DNA of 64,000 nucleotides from Thermomicrobiales bacterium (GTDB lineage Bacteria > Chloroflexota > Chloroflexia > Thermomicrobiales > UBA6265), in assembly GCA_041390825.1 (NCBI GenBank), contig JAWKPF010000007.1, positions 124,001-188,000 of the forward strand, in the 5' to 3' direction. The notes beneath the pieces were generated by a model, which searched no databases, had not been told where the DNA came from, and was given only the letters and a program-made list of their open reading frames with translations. A program made the translations under genes and the position numbers. This document shows positions 55,415 through 64,000 of this stretch, piece after piece; the stretch's first letter is position 1, and each line of letters starts with the position of its first letter.

Positions 55415-55990
55415 TTGTCACCTGACTATTCGGCTCTTCAGGACACGCTCGACCGCGGCAACATGTTGCGCGAAGGGCATTTTGTTTTTCGTTCGGGAGT
55501 CCACGCCACCGCGCTCATCGACCGGGATTTGCTTCTTGCCGACCCCGGAACGGCCAGCCGGTTTGGATACACGATCGCCAAGGCGTTCTTCACCGAGCAT
55601 GTCGATACCGTCGCCACACCCTCCATCTGGGGTGCAGGTCTGTCGCAATGGGTCGGGTATTTTCTCGAGCCGAAAGCGAACGTCGTCGACGCGACACTGG
55701 TCGGCAACGACCTGCTCATCGCAGAGAAGCTGATTCCCTTCATCGAAAACAAGCGGGTACTGCTCGCGGACAACATGGTGCTCAGCGGCAAGACCATGAC
55801 CCGGTTTCTGCATCTGATTCAGGAACTCAACGGTGTGCCGGTCGGCATTGCAACGATCTGGAGCGCGGGACAATCGGAGATTGCCGGTCTGCCGGTCACA
55901 AGCTTGCTCAATGCAATCTATCCGTCGTACCTGCCTGATGCGTGCCCTGCCTGCGCCGAACAACTCGAGCTCCAGTCGGTCGACTACTGA
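55415..55990 (+). CDS. Orotate phosphoribosyltransferase-like protein
   Basis: The 191-residue protein starts at TTG 55415, with AAGGAGG 6-12 bases upstream. It has REGHFVFRSGVHATALIDRD and the PRPP loop VLLADNMVLSGKT. In most phosphoribosyltransferases this loop has an Asp-Asp pair (DD-x-x-x-x-G-K/T-T); here it is Asp-Asn. It is shorter than typical PyrE but the fold is right. It may be PyrE or another PRTase; its orotate specificity is unproven. It ends overlapping the minus-strand aminotransferase gene by 7 bases. Confidence 0.75.
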   Translation: MSPDYSALQDTLDRGNMLREGHFVFRSGVHATALIDRDLLLADPGTASRFGYTIAKAFFTEHVDTVATPSIWGAGLSQWVGYFLEPKANVVDATLVGNDLLIAEKLIPFIENKRVLLADNMVLSGKTMTRFLHLIQELNGVPVGIATIWSAGQSEIAGLPVTSLLNAIYPSYLPDACPACAEQLELQSVDY

Positions 55991-57144
55991 TCCTTCAGGA
56001 CGTCACGAAGTTCGGCAAGCAGCCGATCGGCATCCCCATCGGTGTTCCAGAAATGGCATGCCACCCGTACGCCGAGATTGCGCCGGCCGACATAGACCTT
56101 TCGCGATCTGAGCTCATGCACGATACGCTGGTCTCGCTCCGCCGATCCTGTTGTGAACGCCAGGATTTGGGAACGATGGGCGGCATCGAGATCGGACATG
56201 ATCTCGACCGGAAGCGATGACAGGCCATCCAACACGTGGGTTGCCACGCTCGTCGCTTGGCGCGACGCCGCATCGATGCCAATCTCTTCCACGATCCCCA
56301 GCGAGGTCGCGACCGCCGCCGCTCCTGTCCAGTTTGGGCCGCCGCTTTCGTAGCGGCGCGCATCCGGATGCCAATCGAGCGCGAAATCGAGCGATTCGAA
56401 TCCACCAGTCACGCTCTGACGACCGGGCATAGTGGGCGCGATGCGCTCCATCGCCCGTTCTGAGACATACAGGACCGCGATTCCGTGAAAGGCCATCATC
56501 CACTTGTAGCCATGCGCTGCGACAACATCGGCATTCCAGCCGGGCGCATCGACCGGCATGACTCCCAACGACTGGGTCGCATCCACCACCAACATGACGT
56601 TGCGAGACGCACAGAGGTCTCCAAGCGCGTACATCTCGTGCCGAAAGCCGTTCAGGAACTCGACATGGCTTACGGCCACCACCTTCGTTCGGTCGGTGAT
56701 TGCTGCCTCGATCGAGGATAGCGGGGTGGAAGGACCTGCCTTTTTCGCCCAAACGAGCTCGACTCCGCGCGATCGGAGATTCATCCAGGGATAGACCAGG
56801 CTGGAGAACTCCATCTCGGGAATGACGACCTGATCTCCCGGCGACAAGAAGAGCCCGTTGGCCACGACGGCCATTGCTTCTCCCAGGTTCGTTTGTAGTG
56901 CCACTTGCCTGGCCGGAACCTTCATCAACCGTCCCACACGTTCCTTGGCGAGCTGCCCAAGCCGTTCGCGCGTGCCATCCTCCAGCGATGGGTTTTGCAG
57001 CGTATCGATCCGCTGCCGCAGGACAGAGGCAGTTCGGTTCGGCATGGGTGAAACGGCGGCATGATCGAGATAGGCCCACTCCGGCACGATCGGGAACTCG
57101 GTTCGTCGCAACTGTTCGATGTCGAATCCAGGCTCAGCTACCAT
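55984..57144 (-). CDS. Class V aminotransferase
   Basis: The 386-residue PLP enzyme has ATG 57144 with GGAGG 10 bases upstream. The PLP lysine is in HGYKWMMAFHGIAVLYV, and DATQSLGVMPVDAP contributes the Asp and Gln contacts. It resembles the isopenicillin-epimerase/cysteine-desulfurase group, but no catalytic Cys loop is clear, so a desulfurase role is not assumed. Divergent from recX by a short gap; converges with the pyrE-like gene. Confidence 0.85.
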   Translation of the reverse strand: MVAEPGFDIEQLRRTEFPIVPEWAYLDHAAVSPMPNRTASVLRQRIDTLQNPSLEDGTRERLGQLAKERVGRLMKVPARQVALQTNLGEAMAVVANGLFLSPGDQVVIPEMEFSSLVYPWMNLRSRGVELVWAKKAGPSTPLSSIEAAITDRTKVVAVSHVEFLNGFRHEMYALGDLCASRNVMLVVDATQSLGVMPVDAPGWNADVVAAHGYKWMMAFHGIAVLYVSERAMERIAPTMPGRQSVTGGFESLDFALDWHPDARRYESGGPNWTGAAAVATSLGIVEEIGIDAASRQATSVATHVLDGLSSLPVEIMSDLDAAHRSQILAFTTGSAERDQRIVHELRSRKVYVGRRNLGVRVACHFWNTDGDADRLLAELRDVLKDQ

Positions 57145-57170
57145 TGGCTTTCTGCCTCCGTTGTTAGCAA

Positions 57171-57911
57171 GTGAAACCACGCATGCATCGAAGTCGCCGC
57201 CGGGCCGATTCCGAAACCGAGCAACAGCCAGGAACCATCGTACCGGGAACAGTCACGTCGATCGAAGCGCAGAAGCACTCGGCCACGCGCTATAGCATCT
57301 TCCTCGATGGCGCGTTCGCCTTTGGAATCGGACGCGACCTGCTGATCGAGTCAGGGATCGCCAAAGGCGAATTCCTCGGTCAGGACCGACTCGATGCCAT
57401 TTTGGCTCAGGATGCGATCGATCGCGCGGTCACTACCGCGATGCGGGCACTCGAACAGCGCATGCAAACTGGCAAGGAACTGCGCACCAGGCTACTGCGC
57501 AAGGGGTTCGATCCAGCCGCAATCGACGCGGCACTGGAAAGGCTCGCCAAGTACGGGTATCTGAACGATGAGCGGTTCGCCGAGCTCTGGATCGAGAACC
57601 GTCTTGCTCATCGCCCCCGGAGCAAGCGGATGCTGGAGCAGGAGCTGCGCCAGAAGGGGGTCGATCGCGAGATCGTGCAAGAGACTGTGGCGAGCAGCGA
57701 GATCGACGACCGCGCCGCTGCGCTCGATCTGGCGACCAGGCGTCTCAAGAGCGTGCAGGGCCTTCCACCACAAGAACAGCGGAAAAAGCTCACCGGGATC
57801 CTGGCACGGCGCGGATTCGACTACGGCGCCATCCGAGCCGCCCTCGAGGCCGTTCTGGGCGAACCGTCAGACGAGCTCGACATGGGAGATTCGGAGGACG
57901 GCGTGGTATGA
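57171..57911 (+). CDS. recX: Regulatory protein RecX
   Basis: RecX inhibits RecA. The 246-residue product has a basic N-terminal extension (residues 1-20) and three-helix RecX repeats: AMRALEQRMQTGKELRTRL, LAKYGYLNDERFAELWIENR and RRLKSVQG. The GTG start at 57171 can be replaced by ATG 57183. recA is not in the window. Confidence 0.88.
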   Translation: MKPRMHRSRRRADSETEQQPGTIVPGTVTSIEAQKHSATRYSIFLDGAFAFGIGRDLLIESGIAKGEFLGQDRLDAILAQDAIDRAVTTAMRALEQRMQTGKELRTRLLRKGFDPAAIDAALERLAKYGYLNDERFAELWIENRLAHRPRSKRMLEQELRQKGVDREIVQETVASSEIDDRAAALDLATRRLKSVQGLPPQEQRKKLTGILARRGFDYGAIRAALEAVLGEPSDELDMGDSEDGVV

Positions 57912-58050
57912 TGAAAGAGGCCGCGAAAGCCGTCCGAGACGGTTCGTAGTCGACCCCATCTGAACAATTTACGTGCGCTCGCGCCCTCGTCCACGGACTT
58001 GGGCCGGTTTGCGTTTTTTGGCGCGCAAGCGTCCAGATTGGTGAGTCCCG

Positions 58051-58707
58051 TTGGCGGAATTCAAATGGTTCGGTCACAACTGCTTCCGAATCAAGTCGCG
58101 CGAAGCGACCATCATTACCGACCCAGTCGATCGGTCAACCGGATTCGCCGTGGCCAAGCAGAACGCGAACATCGTCTCGATCTCTCGAAGCGATTCTGTG
58201 AATGCGAACCTGGGTCTGGTCCGGCCTGACTTCCAGGTGGTCGACGGCCCGGGCGAGTACGAGATGGACGATGTTTTCATCACCGGTGTGCGCACGTTCA
58301 TCGACGATGCGCATACCGAGCGGAAGCAATTCAACACGGCCTATCTTTTCGAAATGGACGGTTTCGTCATCTGCCATTTGGGCGATCTCGGAAAGGTTCC
58401 CAACTCGGATCAAACCGAACAGCTTGCTCAGGCGGACATTCTGTTATTGGCTGTCGGCGGGGCGAACGGATTGACCCAGGAGCAGGCCGCGGAGGTCGTT
58501 TCCCTGCTGGAACCCAAGGTCCTCATCCCCATGCAGTACCGGACCGAGATCGGCGATCAGGGCTTGCTTCCAGTCGAGAGCTTCGCCAAGCTGGTAGGTG
58601 TCGAACTGCCAGAACCGCTCGACAAGTACTCTCCGCGCCAGGCTGATCTCAACGAAGCGATGGAGATCGTGCTGCTCAATCCAGACAGCGAGGCGGCAAA
58701 GCGATGA
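58051..58707 (+). CDS. Metallo-beta-lactamase-fold protein lacking metal ligands
   Basis: The 218-residue protein starts at TTG 58051. It matches the UPF0173-like branch of the fold: FGHNCFRIKSREATIITDP, DGPGEYEMDDVFITGVRT and ICHLGDLGKVP. The family's H-x-H-x-D-H motif is replaced by S-R-S-D-S-V-N-A-N, and the late His is Gln in PMQYRTE. So it probably does not bind two metals or hydrolyse. A non-catalytic or nucleotide/ligand-binding role is inferred. Confidence 0.82.
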   Translation: MAEFKWFGHNCFRIKSREATIITDPVDRSTGFAVAKQNANIVSISRSDSVNANLGLVRPDFQVVDGPGEYEMDDVFITGVRTFIDDAHTERKQFNTAYLFEMDGFVICHLGDLGKVPNSDQTEQLAQADILLLAVGGANGLTQEQAAEVVSLLEPKVLIPMQYRTEIGDQGLLPVESFAKLVGVELPEPLDKYSPRQADLNEAMEIVLLNPDSEAAKR

Positions 58708-58880
58708 CCTGCAGCAGATCACTGCATCAGAACGTCGAAATCCCGGTCCTGCAATCGACCAGGAGTTGGAATCGCAACCTTGTGAGGCGACGCACCCGCG
58801 GCGCCTCTCTCACTTCTCGGGTAGCGCAGCACCCAGTTCTCGAACCCGTCGGTTTCAGTTTGCAGGAGAAGGGGTAGATC

Positions 58881-60557
58881 ATGCCCAAGTACATCTTCAT
58901 CACCGGCGGAGTCGTGTCATCGGTCGGCAAGGGAATCACCACTGCCTCCCTCGGCCGGCTGATCAAGAGCCGGGGCGTTCGGGTTTCTGTGATGAAGCTC
59001 GACCCCTACCTGAATGTCGACCCGGGCACGATGTCGCCCTATCAACACGGTGAAGTGTTCGTCACGGATGACGGCGCGGAGACCGATCTCGACCTCGGGC
59101 ACTACGAGCGCTTTATCGACGAGAACCTTTCACGCGCATCGAACGTGACCACCGGCCAGGTCTACTCCGCGGTGATCGCCAAAGAGCGTCGCGGTGACTA
59201 CCTCGGCGGGACCATCCAGGTCATCCCGCACATCACAAATGAGATCAAGGACCGAATTCGCCTGGCAACCGCGCAACACAACTCCGATGTCGTCATCATC
59301 GAAGTCGGCGGCACCGTGGGCGATATCGAAGGTCAGGCGTATCTCGAAGCCATTCGGCAGATGCGGCGCGAGGTCGGCCGCAACAACGTCTTGTTCATCC
59401 ATGTCACGTTGCTCCCTGCGCTGGGCGCGACGGGAGAATTGAAGACCAAGCCGACTCAGCAAAGCGTGCGTGAATTGCGCTCCGCTGGTATCCAGCCGGA
59501 TGTCATCGTGTGCCGTTCCGACAATGAGATTCCCGACGACGTCAAAGAGAAGATCGCGCTCTTCTGCGATGTCGATCGGGATGCGGTCATCCCGATGCCC
59601 ACCGCTTCGACGATTTATGAAGTGCCCCTTCTCTTGCAGGAAAGCGGCGTGGACGTGCTGATCGACCAGCGCCTGAACCTGCAGAGCCATGAACCCGAAT
59701 TGGACGATTGGCGCGAGATGGTGGAGCGGCTGAAGAACCCGGAACAAGGCGTCCGCATCGCCATCGTCGGCAAGTACGTCGAGCTGCACGACGCCTACAT
59801 GAGCGTTACCGAATCGTTGACCCTCGCGGGTCTCGCATTCGACGCGAAACCGGAGTTCGTCTGGGTCAACGCGGAAACGATGTCGGCCGAAGAAATGGTG
59901 AACGTGTTCAAGACCGTCCAGGGAATCGTGGTTCCCGGCGGATTTGGTCCGAGAGGAACCGAGGGAAAGATCGTCGCCGCGCAATACTGCCGCGAGACGG
60001 GCACTCCCTATCTGGGGCTCTGTTACGGACTCCACATGGCGGTCATCGAGGTCGCCCGCAATGCGTGCGGTCTGGTCGACGCCAATTCCTCCGAGATCGA
60101 TCCGGAGACGCCGCATCCGGTGATCGGGCTCATGCCGGGTCAGCATGGCGTCGAGATGGGTGGCACGATGCGGCTCGGACTTTGGCCCTGCAAGCTCGTG
60201 CCCGGTTCCAGGGCCGCGGCTGCCTACGGAACCGAACTGATCGAGGAGCGCCACCGGCATCGGTTCGAGGTGAACAACGACTATCTGCCGGTGCTGGCCG
60301 AGCAGGGACTCGTCGCGTCCGGAGTCTCACCGGACGGCAAACTGGTCGAGATCATGGAACTGGACGGTCATCCATTCTTCGTGGGAGTGCAGTTCCATCC
60401 GGAGTTCAAGAGCCGGCCGAATGCGCCACATCCGCTCTTTCGGGAGTTCCTGCGAGCCTCGCTCGACGTGCTGCCGGAAGGAAGCCAGCGAACGCTTCCC
60501 TTCCCGAACGGGGTGGCCAAAGCGACCGAGCCAGCGTTGGCGGGCGCGAACGAATAG
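58881..60557 (+). CDS. pyrG: CTP synthase
   Basis: The 558-residue enzyme amidates UTP to CTP. It has the synthetase P-loop VSSVGKGITTASLG, KLDPYLNVDPGTMSP and the C-terminal glutaminase domain with GGFGPRGTEGK, nucleophile Cys in LGLCYGLH, and the His-Glu of QFHPEFKSRP. ATG 58881 follows AGGAGAAGGGG. It lies between the MBL-fold gene and purE. Confidence 0.97.
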   Translation: MPKYIFITGGVVSSVGKGITTASLGRLIKSRGVRVSVMKLDPYLNVDPGTMSPYQHGEVFVTDDGAETDLDLGHYERFIDENLSRASNVTTGQVYSAVIAKERRGDYLGGTIQVIPHITNEIKDRIRLATAQHNSDVVIIEVGGTVGDIEGQAYLEAIRQMRREVGRNNVLFIHVTLLPALGATGELKTKPTQQSVRELRSAGIQPDVIVCRSDNEIPDDVKEKIALFCDVDRDAVIPMPTASTIYEVPLLLQESGVDVLIDQRLNLQSHEPELDDWREMVERLKNPEQGVRIAIVGKYVELHDAYMSVTESLTLAGLAFDAKPEFVWVNAETMSAEEMVNVFKTVQGIVVPGGFGPRGTEGKIVAAQYCRETGTPYLGLCYGLHMAVIEVARNACGLVDANSSEIDPETPHPVIGLMPGQHGVEMGGTMRLGLWPCKLVPGSRAAAAYGTELIEERHRHRFEVNNDYLPVLAEQGLVASGVSPDGKLVEIMELDGHPFFVGVQFHPEFKSRPNAPHPLFREFLRASLDVLPEGSQRTLPFPNGVAKATEPALAGANE

Positions 60558-60562
60558 ACGCC

Positions 60563-61060
60563 TCAGGAACCGGTTCGCACCCGACGATCCTTTTCCAGGA
60601 CCAGCTCGCGTAGTTGGTCCTGGAACGTTTCCATCCTCCGGAGCAGTTCCGGATCGCCTGCTCCGAGGATGCGCACCGCCAGCAAACCCGCGTTGCGCGC
60701 ATTGTCCACAGCAACCGTCGCGACGGGAATGCCCGCGGGCATTTGCACGATCGACATCAGCGCGTCGAGTCCCTGCAACTTGGTGATACCGACCGGCACG
60801 CCGATGACCGGCAGCGGAGTGACCGACGCGACCATCCCAGGGAGATGCGCTGCCCCGCCAGCCCCGGCAATGATGACCTTCAAGCCCCGTCCGGCGGCCG
60901 CTTTGCCATAGCCGATCATCTCTTCTGGTGTGCGATGGGCCGAGATGATGCGCACCTCGTGCTGCACGCCGAACTCAGTCAAAGCGTCAGCCGCTGCCTG
61001 CATCACCGGCAAGTCGGAATCGCTTCCCATGATGACCCCAACCAGAGGCGCCTCAGACAT
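60563..61060 (-). CDS. purE: 5-(carboxyamino)imidazole ribonucleotide mutase
   Basis: PurE rearranges N5-CAIR to CAIR in purine synthesis. The 165-residue protein has VIMGSDSDLPVM, SAHRTPEEM and GAGGAAHLPGMVA. ATG 61060 was chosen because GGAGA lies 8 bases upstream; it overlaps the purK stop by 8 bases, coupling the two. PurE and PurK form the two-step bacterial route. Confidence 0.95.
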   Translation of the reverse strand: MSEAPLVGVIMGSDSDLPVMQAAADALTEFGVQHEVRIISAHRTPEEMIGYGKAAAGRGLKVIIAGAGGAAHLPGMVASVTPLPVIGVPVGITKLQGLDALMSIVQMPAGIPVATVAVDNARNAGLLAVRILGAGDPELLRRMETFQDQLRELVLEKDRRVRTGS

Positions 61061-62231
61061 CGTCGCGTTCTCCATTCATGATGGCGGCCGCTCGCCGCGC
61101 CAAGGCACGGGTTGCATCAAGTTCTTCACCTAACACCGTCAGGTGCCCAATCTTGCGGCCTGGGCGAGCTTCCTTGCCATAGAGGTGCAGATGCACGCCG
61201 CCAAGAGCAAGCGCCGCTCGCATCTGATCGGCCTCCGGTCCTCCGTTTCGTCCACCCACGATGTTTTCGGTGACGGCCCACGGCGCGGTACGTCGGGTAC
61301 TCCCAAGCGGCAGGTCCAGAACCGAACGAAGATGCTGCTCGAACTGCGAGGTGACCGCGCCTTCGATCGAAAAGTGACCGGAGTTGTGCGGCCTCGTCGC
61401 AATCTCGTTGATCAGCAGCTTGCCGTCGGTCTGGAAAAACTCGACTGCCAACAAACCGACCACATCACAATCGGCCGCGATCGCCTCCACAATCCGCTGG
61501 GCTTCGGCATGCAAATCATCCGATTTCGGCGCTGGAGCGATCAGCTCACGCAGCATTCCATCGACCTGCACGGTCTCGACCAGTGGATAGGTGCGCGTTT
61601 CCCCAGACGGGCGGCGGGCGACCTGCATTGCGAGCTCGCGCTCCAGCGGGACCCGCTCTTCCAGAATTGGCGTGATGCCTCGATTCTCCAGCTCATCGAG
61701 CAGCGACTCGAGCGCGGGCAGGTCTTCCACGGTCCAGACGCCGCGCCCGTCGTAACCGCCCCGATCTGCTTTCACGACAAGCGGCATGCCAACACGGGCG
61801 ACAAAATCCGCGACATGGCTGCGATCGACGACCGCCAGGAACGTCGGCACTGGCAACCCGAGGGCCCGAAACCGCTCGCGTTGCATGCGCTTCGATTGAG
61901 AGAGGCGCATCACCGAGGAGGACGGTCGCACCGTGTGACCCCTGCCTTCCAACCGTTCGAGCAGATCGGTATCGACCAGCTCGTGATCGAAAGTGAGGAC
62001 GTCGCAATGGACGGCAAACGCTTCGACCGTGGTTGGATCGTCAGGATCGCCGATGGTGACATCGGGAATCACTTGCGCGGCGCCATCATCCGTGCGACTT
62101 GCCAGGACAGCCAACCGCACATCGAGCGCAATCGCCGCGGCCGCGCTCATGCGCGCCAGTTGACCAGCCCCGATGAATCCGATATCTGCTCGATCGCTCC
62201 GCACCGATCCCTCCGTGTTCGAGTGGAGCAT
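61053..62231 (-). CDS. purK: N5-carboxyaminoimidazole ribonucleotide synthase
   Basis: The 392-residue ATP-grasp enzyme carboxylates AIR with ATP and bicarbonate to N5-CAIR. It has IGAGQLARMSAAA at the N-terminus, VVKADRGGYDGRGVW (ATP-grasp loop), ELAMQVARR, and EIATRPHNSGHFSIEG. It overlaps purE at its end and is divergent from the carboxyltransferase gene. Confidence 0.95.
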   Translation of the reverse strand: MLHSNTEGSVRSDRADIGFIGAGQLARMSAAAAIALDVRLAVLASRTDDGAAQVIPDVTIGDPDDPTTVEAFAVHCDVLTFDHELVDTDLLERLEGRGHTVRPSSSVMRLSQSKRMQRERFRALGLPVPTFLAVVDRSHVADFVARVGMPLVVKADRGGYDGRGVWTVEDLPALESLLDELENRGITPILEERVPLERELAMQVARRPSGETRTYPLVETVQVDGMLRELIAPAPKSDDLHAEAQRIVEAIAADCDVVGLLAVEFFQTDGKLLINEIATRPHNSGHFSIEGAVTSQFEQHLRSVLDLPLGSTRRTAPWAVTENIVGGRNGGPEADQMRAALALGGVHLHLYGKEARPGRKIGHLTVLGEELDATRALARRAAAIMNGERDDV

Positions 62232-62328
62232 ACCAGCGCCACGTATGGTCCTTGGCCGCGCGAATCTGTCATTCTTAGGGGAAGTCGGGCTTCCATCCCA
62301 ATCATTCGAAGCTCACCATGGGTAGTCG

Positions 62329-64000
62329 ATGAATCGAAACATCAATTCCACCGTTGGCGAAGCCGATTTCGAGGCATATGACGATTTCGCGGCAGAGGAT
62401 GCCGCCGGGGAGTTCGAGCTCACCTGCCCCAGCTGTGACCATCTCCTGAGCGCCGACTCCCTGTACGAGCGCTTTCGTGTCTGCCCGGGATGCCACCGGC
62501 ACTTCTGGTTGCCAGCCCGGGAACGGGTCGATCTCGTCGCAGATCCCGGATCGTTCCGGGAAACCAACGCCGAGGTCGTCTCTCTCGAGCCGCTGACATT
62601 CCGGGACGCCTGGCCGAGCACCCGCCAGCCATCGTCCCAGATCTCCGCTGGGGAGAATGTGGTGACTGGAGCCGTCACGATTGGCGGCCGGGAGGCGGTC
62701 CTGGTTGTCGTCGATATGGCGATGACACCCGGTTCGATCGGTATCGTCACCGGTGAGAAGATCTGCCTCGCGATGGAAGACGCGGCCAACCGGCGGGTGC
62801 CGCTGATTGCGATCGCATCTGGCGGCGTGCAAACCGATAACGAGAGCATTCTGACCTTCGCCCAGAAGGTACGCATTGCCTCCGTGGTAGGTCGCCTGCA
62901 GCGCAACGGGGTCCCATTCATCTCCGTCCTCGCACACCCGACCACCGGAGCGTTCTTCACGGGACTTGGCAATCACGGCAATCTGGTCTTCGCGGAACCG
63001 GCGGCCCAGCTCGGGCTTGGTCCCGCCCGCACCAGAGGCTTGATCGACCTTGGCACCGCGAGCAGCGAAGAGATGCTTGCCGCGGGAATGATCGACGGAA
63101 TCGTCGAGCGAACTGCCCTGCGCGAGCGCTTGGTGACGGTGCTCGATGTGCTGACCTCTCGCGGCTCACCACGGTCCAGCGCTTCGCCGGTTTGGACTTC
63201 GATTCCTCCAGGACGCGGCAGCGACGATGCCGCCATTGCCCGCAATCCTGGCCGCCCAACCCCGAGCGACTACTTCGAACGGCTCCGATCCAGCCTGATC
63301 GAAATCCACGGCGATCGCACCGGAGTCTCGGATCCCAACCTCATTGCGGGCATTGGACAGATCGAGGGCGTGACTGTTGGATTGATCGGCGTGCGAAGGG
63401 GAACCCTGAGCGCCGCCGGATTCCGCACCGTGGTTCGCCTCTATCGCCTCGCCGGGCAACTCGAGTTCCCAATCGTGACATTGATCGACTCACCGGGATT
63501 GCCGCAGGTTTCGGCAATCGAGGGGGCCGCGCTGTCCAATTCGATTAGCCAGGCAATGCGGGTTGCAGTATCGATCCCCGTTCCCATGGTCGCCATCGTC
63601 ACCGGTGTAGCCGCCGGTCCCGGAGCCATGGCGCTGACGATTGCCGACCGGGTCTACATGCTCGAACATGCCCTCTACTCGACTGCTGGACTCGATCGCC
63701 CGGCCCATCCCGGATTGGCTTCGACCGCGCAGTCGGGTTTCTGGGGAGCCAGAGAGTGCTTGCGGCTCGGAATCGTCGATGGCGTGATTCCTGAGCCTTC
63801 CAGCGACGCTCGATCGGATCCCGATGGAGCGGCACAACAACTGAGGCTCACCATCATCCATGCGTTGGCGGAACTCAACGGTATTGGCCAACGACGCCTG
63901 CTCGATGAGCGCAATCGCAAGCTTCGGCACCTGGGCCTCGCCACCCCGGCCGGACGAGAGGCGCTCAGTATCGAAATTGCCCAGTTGCACGAAATTCAGC
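62329..64000 (+). CDS. AccD-AccA-like carboxyltransferase fusion, 3' end outside window
   Basis: The frame is open from ATG 62329 to the window edge (557 codons). The first half resembles AccD: a zinc-ribbon (CPSC and CPGC), VVDMAMTPGSIGIVTGEKI and AHPTTGAFFTGLGNHGNL. The second half resembles AccA: RPTPSDYFERL, HGDRTGVSDPNLIAGIG, FPIVTLIDSPG, and VTGVAAGPGAMALTIADRVYM. Several hallmark residues differ: GARMQE is absent (SGGVQTDNES) and the glycine-rich oxyanion loop reads VAAGPGA. A divergent or alternative acyl-CoA carboxyltransferase is possible. Divergent from purK. Confidence 0.82.
   Translation, partial: MNRNINSTVGEADFEAYDDFAAEDAAGEFELTCPSCDHLLSADSLYERFRVCPGCHRHFWLPARERVDLVADPGSFRETNAEVVSLEPLTFRDAWPSTRQPSSQISAGENVVTGAVTIGGREAVLVVVDMAMTPGSIGIVTGEKICLAMEDAANRRVPLIAIASGGVQTDNESILTFAQKVRIASVVGRLQRNGVPFISVLAHPTTGAFFTGLGNHGNLVFAEPAAQLGLGPARTRGLIDLGTASSEEMLAAGMIDGIVERTALRERLVTVLDVLTSRGSPRSSASPVWTSIPPGRGSDDAAIARNPGRPTPSDYFERLRSSLIEIHGDRTGVSDPNLIAGIGQIEGVTVGLIGVRRGTLSAAGFRTVVRLYRLAGQLEFPIVTLIDSPGLPQVSAIEGAALSNSISQAMRVAVSIPVPMVAIVTGVAAGPGAMALTIADRVYMLEHALYSTAGLDRPAHPGLASTAQSGFWGARECLRLGIVDGVIPEPSSDARSDPDGAAQQLRLTIIHALAELNGIGQRRLLDERNRKLRHLGLATPAGREALSIEIAQLHEIQ

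Overview
GC-rich, gene-dense bacterial chromosome with short intergenic gaps, many ATGA/GTGA start-stop overlaps and frequent GTG/TTG starts. Gene content suggests a Chloroflexota bacterium, perhaps Thermomicrobia-like: twin-arginine style lipoprotein and solute-binding signals, L,D-transpeptidases carrying a repeated G-H-x-L-x-G-x-F-L module, a fused MoaD-MoaE, a fused AccD/AccA-like carboxyltransferase, and UbiA-type and polyprenyl enzymes. This placement is inference; no rRNA or other phylogenetic marker was compared. No rRNA, tRNA, CRISPR array, insertion sequence or prophage was seen, so the window looks like core chromosome with one sugar-catabolic island.

Layout. 1-2.5 kb: end of a mannose-6-phosphate isomerase gene, a Gly/Ser-rich secreted protein, a 3-hydroxyacyl-CoA dehydrogenase and an EthD-like protein. 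2.5-11.3 kb (minus strand): MglA-like GTPase, purM, hflX, a fumarase/argininosuccinate-lyase-like protein, lgt, a PfkB sugar kinase and rel, mostly overlapping and probably partly co-transcribed. 11.3-22.8 kb: moeA, tandem GNAT, thiolase overlapping a moaD-moaE fusion, cysK, pheA with an MqnA-like gene, thpR, prfA-prmC overlapping a sulfite-oxidase-like molybdoenzyme, and a flavin-binding split-barrel protein. The molybdenum-cofactor genes and a molybdoenzyme thus lie within about 11 kb on the same strand.

22.9-33.3 kb: a plus-strand catabolic island with a BtpA/SgcQ-like protein, FGGY kinase, ABC sugar-binding protein and two permeases (no ATPase), a GH32/GH43-like five-bladed hydrolase, a hydroxyacid-oxoacid transhydrogenase, a small winged-helix-like protein, a cyclase-family protein and a DUF362 protein. 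A candidate promoter and inverted repeat precede the binding-protein gene, and a strong hairpin separates it from the permeases.

33.3-47.3 kb: murI, DUF1684, small hypothetical and lipoprotein genes, a LOG-family protein, lon, recJ, an L,D-transpeptidase, a conserved hypothetical, a PYROXD2/CrtI-like oxidoreductase overlapping pyrD, and a UbiA prenyltransferase. 47.3-53.5 kb: cell-surface region with two divergent membrane-anchored proteins (one a PQQ-type beta-propeller whose Thr/Pro linker has disturbed reading frame), a second L,D-transpeptidase and a cupin. 53.5-64 kb: YugP-type peptidase, polyprenyl synthase, an orotate-phosphoribosyltransferase-like protein, class V aminotransferase, recX, a metallo-beta-lactamase-fold protein lacking metal ligands, pyrG, purE-purK, and a carboxyltransferase fusion that runs off the end.

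The main points for follow-up are several family members that have lost signature catalytic residues (lyase-like, MBL-fold, cyclase, carboxyltransferase), the shared wall-protein module, the frame-disturbed propeller gene, and the ATPase-less sugar island.
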